From positions 1 through 7,053 of the forward strand of contig JASLFF010000100.1 of the NCBI GenBank assembly GCA_030150795.1: a stretch of 7,053 nt of DNA. Direction: 5' to 3'. The position numbers were made by a program, and so were the translations under genes. Below, one piece after another: positions 1-6,231 of the stretch. The notes beneath the pieces were generated by a model. It was not told where the DNA came from and ran no database searches. It was given only the letters and a program-made list of their open reading frames with translations. The stretch comes from Terriglobales bacterium. Lineage in GTDB: Bacteria; Acidobacteriota; Terriglobia; Terriglobales; Gp1-AA117. Each line of letters opens with the position of its first letter. Positions within the stretch are counted from its first letter, which is position 1.

Positions 1-131
1 TCCAGCTTAAAGCGAAACAGGCCGGAGATGGCCTCAGCGCCGGAGAAGCCGTTGATGACGAGAGTGTCCGGTGCTAACGGAGTGCGGACCTCCAGCAATC
101 TTTGATCTTGCAATACCGCCGCTTGAGCCAT
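1..131 (-). CDS. vgrG: VgrG/TssI spike protein, N-terminal fragment cut by the left edge
   Basis: Reading leftward from ATG 131..129 gives 43 complete codons and two bases of a 44th before the window ends. The residues include LLEVRTPLAPDTLVINGFSG (12-31) followed by AEAISGLFRFKL. That is the classic opening of VgrG proteins, where an LxxxTPLGxDxLLLxxFxGxExxSxLF pattern begins the gp27-like base domain. VgrG trimers form the spike that sits on the Hcp tube and nucleates the baseplate; effectors are fused to it or loaded on it. The gene starts 35 bp after the clpV stop, with only a weak GGAAA ribosome-binding site 6 nt before the ATG. An in-frame GTG further upstream lies in the clpV 3' end and is less likely. 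The rest of the gene, including any toxin extension, is outside the window. I identified it from a short stretch, but the motif and context agree well. Confidence 0.88.
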   Translation of the reverse strand, partial: MAQAAVLQDQRLLEVRTPLAPDTLVINGFSGAEAISGLFRFKL

Positions 132-166
132 ATGAGTTTTCCGTTCGCCCGCTACAGGCGCAATTC

Positions 167-2845
167 TTACCACGAATAAGTGAATTTCCCCTCGGCCCCA
201 ATCGTGATGTTCACCCGGCTAAGTTCCTTCCCTTCCGCCATCCTGCCCAGAAGTTCACGGGATATCTCAGGCAGCAGGGTGTTGCTGAGAATGTTATCGA
301 TGTTACGGGCCCCGCTCTCCACCTCAGTGCAGCGCCGCGCCACTTCAGTCACAAGTTCATCGCCGTGCTCGAATTCGGTTTTGTGGTTTTCCTGTATCCG
401 TTTTTTGATCTTGTCCAGCTTGAGTATGACTATGCGTCGGAGCTCCTCGTCGCGCACTGGAAGGTAAGGAACAATGAGCATGCGGCCCAGAAATGCCGGT
501 TTGAAAATCTTGTTCAGCTCCGGCTTCAGCTCCAGCACCATGCCTTCAGGGCCCGGCATGGTTTCAGGATCGGCGCACAGCTTCATAAGAGTTTCTGTGC
601 ACGCGTTGGTGGTCAGCAGAATGATGGTGTTTTTGAAATCGATCTCGCGGCCTTCGCCGTCTTCCATCACTCCCTTGTCGAATACCTGATAGAAAAGCTC
701 CAGCACGTCAGGATGAGCTTTTTCCACCTCATCCAGCAAGACCACGGAGTATGGCCGGCGGCGTACGGCTTCAGTAAGAACGCCTCCCTCACCATATCCC
801 ACATATCCAGGAGGCGAGCCCTTCAACGTGGAAATCGTATGCGGCTCTTGGAACTCAGACATGTTAATGGTAATGAGGTTGCGCTCTCCTCCGTACAGAA
901 GATCTGACAAGGCCAGCGCAGTTTCTGTTTTTCCCACGCCGCTGGGACCTACCAAAAGAAACACACCTACCGGCTTACCGGGATCGTCAAGGCTGGCTCG
1001 GTTGGTGATGATCCGTTGCGCCAGGGCCTGTAAGGCATGGTTCTGACCAATGATCCGTTGCGAAAGTTGGCGATCGAGATCCAGTACCGATGTAATCTCA
1101 TCTCTCACCATCTTGCCGACGGGAATTCCAGTCCACCCGGAAATCACTTCGCCCACTGTCTGGTTGTCCACACACACGCGCACCAGCGGGTTTTCTCCCT
1201 GAATGGTTTCGAGTTCAGCTTGCAGTCCAGCCAGCATCTCTATGCTTACGTCCAGTGCTACTGCGGGCTGTGCCGCCGATCCTCCATTGCTGGAGAGTGC
1301 CGCTCTACCTGCCGGAGCAACTGCCGACTCTTCCAGCTCTTTCCGCATATCGCGGATTCTTGCCACCAGGTCTCGCTCCGTCTGCCACCGTGCCTGGAGC
1401 TGCTGCAGGCTTGTGCTGACTGCAAGCTGCTGTTCAGCTATCAGTGCCAGCCTCTCTTGATGGTTCACTCCCAGGGCCGACTCGCGTTCAAGAATCCGCT
1501 GCTGCACAGAAAGATCGTCCACGCGGCGAAGCATATCTTCAATGATCGGCGGAGTCGCGTTTTGCCCCAGAGCCAGGCGAGCACATGCTGTATCAAGCAC
1601 GCTCACCGCTTTGTCCGGCAGTTGCCGCCCGACAAGGTAGCGATGAGAGAGTTTGACTGTGGAGATCACTGCTTCGTCTAAAATGCGGAGCCCGTGATGC
1701 TTCTCCAGTGACGCAACGATCCCGCGCAGCATTGTGGCGCACTGTTCTTCTGACGGTTCTTCAACCTTGACGACTTGAAAACGCCGGGCCAGCGCGGCAT
1801 CTTTCTCAAAATATTTTTTGTATTCCGACCATGTAGTCGCTGCGATGGTCCGCAACTCACCTCGAGCCAGCGCCGGCTTCAGCAAGTTGGCAGCATCATT
1901 CTGTCCTGCTTGCCCGCCCGCGCCGATCATGGTGTGCGCTTCATCGATGAAGAGAATGATAGGCGCAGGCGATGACTTCACTTCATTAATCAGGCCCTTT
2001 AGACGGTTTTCAAATTCCCCTTTCACCCCAGCGCCGGCCTGAAGTAATGCCAGATCAAGCCCATGAACACTCACGTTGCGCAATGGCGGAGGCACATCCC
2101 CGGCGATAATCCGCGCCGCAAAGCCTTCAACCACAGCAGTTTTTCCCACACCGGCTTCACCGGTAAGAATGGGATTGTTCTGGCGGCGGCGCATCAGGAT
2201 GTCAACAATCTGGCGGATTTCATGGTCCCGACCAAGGACTGGATCAATTTTCCCGCGGCGCGCATTCTCTGTCAGGTTGACCGTGTACTGATCGAGAAAC
2301 GGGGTTTTGCCTGCGGCTGTACCTGTGGCTGCGGCATCAGCGGCAGTCTGCTCTTCCAGAGGAGAAGTTGTTTCAGAGGACATCTGCGTCAGCGTGAAGA
2401 ACTCTTTGCTGAGGCTTTCCACGCTGATCTTGTCCCACTCGCGGCTGAAGTCACGCATCGTACGGGAAAGTTCATCCACGCTTAGCAACGCCAGCAGTAC
2501 AAAGCCGGACCGGACTTCCGCAGCGCCGTAGTTCAATGATCCGAGCGTCCACGCTTCAGTGATCGCGTGCAATAAAGCCGGACTAATGGCAGGTGTCCTC
2601 GCGTTGCCGGACTTAAGCTTGTCCAGGCTGCGCATCAAGTCACCCGTTACTCGCGACCGGTCGAGCCCGAAATTCTTCAGCAGGATGGGTACATCGCCAC
2701 CGGGCACATCAAGCAGCTTCAATAGAAAGTGTTCAATCTCCACGTCATAGTGCGTCCGCGACAGGCACAGTCCCGCGGCCGCTTCCAGCGCCCCGCGCGT
2801 GGGATGGTTCAGCCTTCCGATCAATGATTTCAAATTGATATTCAT
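167..2845 (-). CDS. clpV: TssH/ClpV, AAA+ ATPase that recycles the T6SS sheath
   Basis: This is an 892-residue Clp/Hsp100 ATPase. ClpV hexamers extract and unfold TssC from contracted TssB/TssC sheaths so that subunits can be reused. An N-terminal domain (about 1-150) precedes AAA ring D1, with Walker A GEAGVGKT (229-236), pore loop GAGVKGEF (271-278), Walker B ILFIDEAH (297-304) and ARRF arginine finger residues near 353-356. A middle region with a likely coiled coil (about 455-506) leads to D2, with WTGIPVGKM, Walker A GPSGVGKT (633-640), pore loop GYVG (680-683), Walker B VVLLDEVEKAH (701-711), FLGRM (785-789) and sensor-2 GAR (845-847). INMSEFQEPHTISTLKGSPP and PAFLGRM separate it from housekeeping ClpB/ClpA, as does the locus. 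Both ATPase sites look intact. I chose ATG 2845..2843 (MNINLKSLIGRLN): it matches ClpV N-termini and follows GAGGGA. A longer frame from 2908 only overlaps tssG. Ala- and Gly/Ser-rich linkers lie near 164-180 and 508-530. Confidence 0.97.
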   Translation of the reverse strand: MNINLKSLIGRLNHPTRGALEAAAGLCLSRTHYDVEIEHFLLKLLDVPGGDVPILLKNFGLDRSRVTGDLMRSLDKLKSGNARTPAISPALLHAITEAWTLGSLNYGAAEVRSGFVLLALLSVDELSRTMRDFSREWDKISVESLSKEFFTLTQMSSETTSPLEEQTAADAAATGTAAGKTPFLDQYTVNLTENARRGKIDPVLGRDHEIRQIVDILMRRRQNNPILTGEAGVGKTAVVEGFAARIIAGDVPPPLRNVSVHGLDLALLQAGAGVKGEFENRLKGLINEVKSSPAPIILFIDEAHTMIGAGGQAGQNDAANLLKPALARGELRTIAATTWSEYKKYFEKDAALARRFQVVKVEEPSEEQCATMLRGIVASLEKHHGLRILDEAVISTVKLSHRYLVGRQLPDKAVSVLDTACARLALGQNATPPIIEDMLRRVDDLSVQQRILERESALGVNHQERLALIAEQQLAVSTSLQQLQARWQTERDLVARIRDMRKELEESAVAPAGRAALSSNGGSAAQPAVALDVSIEMLAGLQAELETIQGENPLVRVCVDNQTVGEVISGWTGIPVGKMVRDEITSVLDLDRQLSQRIIGQNHALQALAQRIITNRASLDDPGKPVGVFLLVGPSGVGKTETALALSDLLYGGERNLITINMSEFQEPHTISTLKGSPPGYVGYGEGGVLTEAVRRRPYSVVLLDEVEKAHPDVLELFYQVFDKGVMEDGEGREIDFKNTIILLTTNACTETLMKLCADPETMPGPEGMVLELKPELNKIFKPAFLGRMLIVPYLPVRDEELRRIVILKLDKIKKRIQENHKTEFEHGDELVTEVARRCTEVESGARNIDNILSNTLLPEISRELLGRMAEGKELSRVNITIGAEGKFTYSW

Positions 2846-2848
2846 GGG

Positions 2849-2854
2849 TCCCTC
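2849..2854 (-). promoter_or_regulatory. Ribosome-binding site of clpV
   Basis: The minus strand reads GAGGGACCC directly before ATG 2845..2843, inside the 16-bp tssG-clpV gap. The GAGG core is 5 nt from the ATG. It supports a ClpV of 892 residues and not the longer frame starting at 2908. Confidence 0.7.
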
Positions 2855-2861
2855 ATACCAT

Positions 2862-3905
2862 TTACAACTGCAGCACGGTTTCGCCTGGGTCCCTGCTGAG
2901 CGGAGCATTCTTGATCCATGTGGTCCATCCCAGCCTCAGGCCTTTTTCATGGTTTCCCTGTAGTTCCATCGCCGGCGTCTCTTCCCGCTTCAAGACCAGC
3001 TGGATTTCAAAGTCAATCACGTCATTGCTATAGAACTTTAATAAGGACTTCAGCGCCGGATAGCCCCTGGCCTCGGACGTTGGAAGAAAGTCCATGTATT
3101 GTTCGCGTGTCAGTGGGCCCAGCTTGATCCGTACCGTGGACTGATAATCGCGGACTTCATCGCCCACAATGGCTCCACAGCCCAACTGTGTATTGATTGT
3201 TTCGGAGTCATCCAGACTCGTCTGATTGCTCACCGGTAAATGCACCCATCTGCCCACAAACGGGTCTATCTCAACATTGACCTGAAAATAGTCTGAGAGA
3301 ATCTGGCGGAGGGCATGGGCAGACCGTGGCTGTTGCGCCAGCAGTCCGCTATAAAATGCCAGCGATTGGTCCTTAACAGTTTGCCGGCTGGCTAGCCCAC
3401 TGGTATTAAGTCCGATCAGGCTCAGCAGCAGAGTGGTAAGCTGGTCAGACTCCTTTAGCTCATACCCCACAAAGAAGCGGCTCTTCTCCCACGCACGATA
3501 AAAGAGTGAGATCAAGCGGTGATTGAAGAGATCGAGGAAATCCCGAAATCCATTGTCCTTTCTTTGCGCGCGATCAATGATTAGCTCTGTGTAATGCTGA
3601 GGCAGTACGCCGACGGGAGAACTCAATCCCATAAAATTTACTGTCATTGTCACTGGCGCTTCCGGAGACAGAGGCCAGTCCACGGCCTGGATCTCGCTCG
3701 CTGGGAAATCCAAAGAAGGATTAGAAACAAAACGCACGGCTTCCTGCGCCGGCGGCACGAATTTTCCCGGAGTCTTGCGGTGAGGCAGGACACGCCGCAA
3801 AAGCCGTACAGCCTGAAAGAAGCTCACCTTGTACGGTTCGTTCTTGAGGAGATCAAGCAGCGGCTCGTCTATACCAGGATCAGGTTTCCGGCTCGGGGTG
3901 GCCAT
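2862..3905 (-). CDS. tssG: TssG, T6SS baseplate wedge protein
   Basis: The 347-residue product fits the TssG (VasB/ImpH) family in length and motifs. These are PYKVSFFQAVRLLRR (24-38), VRFVSNPSLDFP (57-68), FMGLSSPVGVLPQHYTELI (91-109), FLDLFNHRLISLFYRAW (123-139), LGCGAIVGDEVRD (241-253), IKLGPLTREQYMDFLP (260-275) and the late LRLGWTTWI (323-331). TssG holds the TssF pair together in each baseplate wedge and contacts TssK, on the cytoplasmic side of the inner membrane. Translation starts at ATG 3905..3903, inside the last codons of tssF, using the strong AAAGGAGGT ribosome-binding site embedded in the tssF coding sequence. Overlap and co-direction suggest coupled synthesis with TssF. The TAA stop is 16 bp before the clpV start. 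I see no truncation or frameshift. Confidence 0.97.
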   Translation of the reverse strand: MATPSRKPDPGIDEPLLDLLKNEPYKVSFFQAVRLLRRVLPHRKTPGKFVPPAQEAVRFVSNPSLDFPASEIQAVDWPLSPEAPVTMTVNFMGLSSPVGVLPQHYTELIIDRAQRKDNGFRDFLDLFNHRLISLFYRAWEKSRFFVGYELKESDQLTTLLLSLIGLNTSGLASRQTVKDQSLAFYSGLLAQQPRSAHALRQILSDYFQVNVEIDPFVGRWVHLPVSNQTSLDDSETINTQLGCGAIVGDEVRDYQSTVRIKLGPLTREQYMDFLPTSEARGYPALKSLLKFYSNDVIDFEIQLVLKREETPAMELQGNHEKGLRLGWTTWIKNAPLSRDPGETVLQL

Positions 3906-5719
3906 TCTCGCATGACCTCCTTTCTTTGAGTTGTGCTTACCACCAGTTGAGAAAAACTATTGAGAGATACATAGAGGCCGAGAAAATTTTCCAGCACGCT
4001 GGCAAAAAGGAAAACGCCGCCTCCTGCGAACTGGTCTTCGTCGAGCTCCATTTCCACGCGGGTCCCACGTGCCATTGACACGCCGCTTTCGGTTTTGAGC
4101 ATCCCAAAATGACGTTTGCTCTTTACATTCTTTAGTCCGGCAATCTGGTTTCTCAAGTGCGGTAAATCTGAAAAGTTGTAGAGACGGAGTATTTCCTGCA
4201 GGGATTCCTTGCCTTCTTCCAGCAAGGAAAGGTAATTCAACGACAGGTGCGAAATCACGTTCCACAACGTCGTCTTTCCCAGTGGCGGCCGAATCGTTGA
4301 AGTTGGCCTCCTCAAGGCAGTAACGGTCCGCAATGCCGATACGCCTTCCAACTGAAAATCACCGCCCTCCTGCCCTACGGCAAGTTTCGCTGGCAAAGAA
4401 CTGTTAGTGCAGGTGCACCAGACTGAGATAACGTCCGCATCCGGCACGAACGGCTCGCCGGCAAGATCAACCAATGACAAATGGACCTGGGTTGGAAGAT
4501 CGTCGTTTACCTCTGAAGCGGCCCGTCTGATGTGCCAGAAGGCGTGGCCGTGCTGCTGGCTTGACGCATGACGGAAGGAGTAAAACGGCTGATAATTCAC
4601 GAACTCACGAGTCCGCGGATTCTGGGCCGCCACTTCATCGACGGAAAAAATCTCTGTAGTTGCCAAACGTCGAACATCCGGAATGACCGCGTATTCAAAC
4701 CTGGTTTGGTCTACCGTGACAGGCTCCGTGACCTGCGCAAATAGATTGATGATTGGCGTGCATCCAATGCGCATCGTTTTTGCGGATACACCCAGTTCCA
4801 TGTTGTGATGGCGTTCCGGCTTTTCAAAACGGGAGATATTGAACGTGATTTCCGCCCGAGGTCCAAACCCTGCGGCGGCCAGCTTTTCCATCCCGCTCAG
4901 TTCCACAAAGAGAAACTTTTCCGGGAAAGTGAAGTATTCCTGCAGCAAGCGGTAGCCCAGGAATGATCTTTTCGTATACGGCAGCAATCCTTCGTCTTCC
5001 CTGAACCCCATTGGCCGCAACGCGGACGCAGGCAGCGTAATAACAGACCCACCGGCGCCTTTCTCAGGATCACGCACTGTAATATCCACGCAATTGTTGA
5101 ACAGTAGTTCATAGAGCGTGTTGGTGGTGCTGCTCTCTCCTGAAAGGTAGAACTGAAGCGAACGCATTTCCAGGGCCTTGAACGTAACGTCGGGGAAGCA
5201 GCGAAGCTCCACGCGGAGCATTGCCACGGCGGCCATTCGGGCTTGTTCATTTCCCTTTCTTTCCGAACTTCGCCACGCCGCATTCGCAACTTCTACCGGC
5301 CAGACAGTGGTGTCATAGCCGGTGCGGAACTTGCACTGGACTCCGTTGATTCTTTGCGAGTGCAGGACCGATCCCCTGGCAACGTTCAAACCCGTGGTGA
5401 GCTTGCCCTGCTCGGGATCAAGCTGAAATTCCACCACAGACATTGAGGGTACGGGTCGCACATAATGTGGATAAACGGTTTCAAGGATTGCTGTGCTGAC
5501 TTCCGGCAAATCATCATTCAGTTTGAGATGGACACGCGCCGCCAGAAGCGCAAACCCTTGCAATAGTCTCTCAACATGGGGATCATCGCAGTGATCAGGT
5601 TCGAGCAGCAAACGGTCGGCCAGTTTCGGGTATTTTTGCGCGAACTCCGTCCCGAGCTGGCGCATGTACGTCAACTCACGTTCGTAATAACTCAGCAGAT
5701 CTTCCCGGACGCTGGCCAA
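3869..5719 (-). CDS. tssF: TssF, T6SS baseplate wedge protein
   Basis: The product is 616 residues, normal for TssF (VasA/ImpG family). It begins with the hallmark YYERELTYMRQLG (11-23) and EFAQKYPKLADRL (25-37), then DPHVERLLQGFALLAARVH (46-64) and VYPHYVRPVPSM (82-93). Further family blocks are FLGYRLLQEYFTFPEKF (253-269), CTPIINLF (320-327), FWHIRR (394-399), CTCTNSSLPAKL (435-446), a SLNYLSLL helix (493-500) and the C-terminal GTRVEMELDEDQFAGGGVFLF block (552-572), ending in GNLILV. In characterised systems two TssF copies join one TssG to form the baseplate wedge, with TssE and TssK. The start is TTG at 5719..5717: a TGA lies in frame three codons upstream (5728..5726), GAGGTGA is 6 nt before the TTG, and the first conserved block begins ten residues in. 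The 3' end overlaps tssG by 37 bp. Confidence 0.97.
   Translation of the reverse strand: MASVREDLLSYYERELTYMRQLGTEFAQKYPKLADRLLLEPDHCDDPHVERLLQGFALLAARVHLKLNDDLPEVSTAILETVYPHYVRPVPSMSVVEFQLDPEQGKLTTGLNVARGSVLHSQRINGVQCKFRTGYDTTVWPVEVANAAWRSSERKGNEQARMAAVAMLRVELRCFPDVTFKALEMRSLQFYLSGESSTTNTLYELLFNNCVDITVRDPEKGAGGSVITLPASALRPMGFREDEGLLPYTKRSFLGYRLLQEYFTFPEKFLFVELSGMEKLAAAGFGPRAEITFNISRFEKPERHHNMELGVSAKTMRIGCTPIINLFAQVTEPVTVDQTRFEYAVIPDVRRLATTEIFSVDEVAAQNPRTREFVNYQPFYSFRHASSQQHGHAFWHIRRAASEVNDDLPTQVHLSLVDLAGEPFVPDADVISVWCTCTNSSLPAKLAVGQEGGDFQLEGVSALRTVTALRRPTSTIRPPLGKTTLWNVISHLSLNYLSLLEEGKESLQEILRLYNFSDLPHLRNQIAGLKNVKSKRHFGMLKTESGVSMARGTRVEMELDEDQFAGGGVFLFASVLENFLGLYVSLNSFSQLVVSTTQRKEVMREWPPRAGNLILV
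3915..3923 (-). promoter_or_regulatory. Ribosome-binding site of tssG embedded in the tssF coding sequence
   Basis: The minus strand reads AAAGGAGGT, 9 nt before the tssG ATG. The same bases encode Lys-Glu-Val and neighbours near the TssF C-terminus (QRKEVMREW), so the site serves both the TssF protein and tssG initiation. The ATG at 3913..3911 is a TssF Met codon and out of frame with tssG. Confidence 0.8.
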
Positions 5720-5720
5720 T

Positions 5721-6218
5721 CTACTTCACCTCATACTTGCCGTTGGATTCCAGAACTGTATCCAGCAGGATTTCTTCCGGCGCCGGATCCATGAGAACGA
5801 CTCCGCTTATCCTGAACTTCAACGCGCGATTCGGACTCACGAACGGCTCTATCTGGATTTCAATGCCGCGAAGCCTGCTGTCAAACGTTTCCAAACTCTT
5901 TGTCATAATCTGAAGCAGCTTATTCTGGTCTTTTACCGAACCCACATTCACTGACGTTATGTCTGGAAGGCCGTAACCATAAACGCTGGCTGAGAGCAGC
6001 GGATACTTGTCGACTCTCTCGTCAAATGTGCGGCGCGTATTTAGGAGCCACTCAAGGTCCCGCTTTACTGATTCCTTGTATTTACGGGTCGCTTCTTTCG
6101 GGTTCATTTTTGAAGGGTTAAGCAGATATGGCGAATTTGCCGAACCATCGGGTTCGCCCATACTCAGGCGGTCCACCAGTGGCATCGTGGGCGTTCCTTG
6201 TGTTTTCGAGCGTGACAC
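5721..6218 (-). CDS. tssE: TssE, T6SS baseplate protein (gp25-like)
   Basis: This gene encodes 165 residues, within the usual TssE size range. TssE is the homologue of the phage T4 baseplate wedge protein gp25 and helps start sheath polymerisation on the cytoplasmic baseplate. The family signature SVKRDLEWLLNTR is at residues 50-62, including the conserved LLNTR turn. A gp25-type alpha/beta domain follows, with YGLPDI, the KSLETFDSRL helix (107-116) and IEIQIEP leading into the final strands. I chose the GTG at 6218..6216 because a full AAGGAGG sits 6 nt upstream; the frame is also open further upstream, but only as a shadow of the tssA 3' end. An internal ATG at 6185..6183 (MPLVDRL) matches where many TssE proteins begin, but has no comparable ribosome-binding site. 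The TAG stop is separated by one base from the tssF start, suggesting translational coupling. Confidence 0.95.
   Translation of the reverse strand: MSRSKTQGTPTMPLVDRLSMGEPDGSANSPYLLNPSKMNPKEATRKYKESVKRDLEWLLNTRRTFDERVDKYPLLSASVYGYGLPDITSVNVGSVKDQNKLLQIMTKSLETFDSRLRGIEIQIEPFVSPNRALKFRISGVVLMDPAPEEILLDTVLESNGKYEVK
5726..5732 (-). promoter_or_regulatory. Ribosome-binding site of tssF inside the tssE 3' end, decides a TTG start
   Basis: The minus strand reads GAGGTGA within the last codons of tssE, then 6 nt (AGTAGA, which includes the tssE TAG stop) and TTG. The final three bases of the site form an in-frame TGA for tssF, so no start further upstream is possible. Confidence 0.8.
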
Positions 6219-6224
6219 TGATGG

Positions 6225-6231
6225 CCTCCTT
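6225..6231 (-). promoter_or_regulatory. Ribosome-binding site of tssE, decides a GTG start
   Basis: The minus strand reads AAGGAGG just after the tssA TGA stop, followed by 6 nt (CCATCA) and GTG. It is a near-perfect anti-16S match at ideal spacing, which selects GTG 6218..6216 over the internal ATG at 6185..6183. Confidence 0.85.

Noticed and set aside
132..166. Possible hairpin (CGCC/GGCG stem) in the 35-bp clpV-vgrG gap that might be a terminator
   Set aside because: The stem is only 4 bp with a 7-nt loop and has no T-rich tail, so it does not support termination. Vgrg most likely continues the operon.
71..907. A 278-codon open frame on the plus strand, and others opposite clpV at 1037-1681 and 2063-2485
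   Set aside because: They lie antisense to a highly conserved ClpV sequence, match no family I recognise and show no sensible start context. Codon bias on the real strand explains them.
2846..2908. A longer ClpV start at 2908 adding 21 residues
   Set aside because: The extra residues (MLRSAGTQAK and on) are the tssG 3' end read in another frame. The ATG at 2845 has a ribosome-binding site and gives a typical ClpV N-terminus.
4897..5289. A 130-codon minus-strand frame within tssF
   Set aside because: It is a shifted-frame shadow. The tssF frame continues unbroken through it with conserved motifs, so there is no frameshift or nested gene to support.
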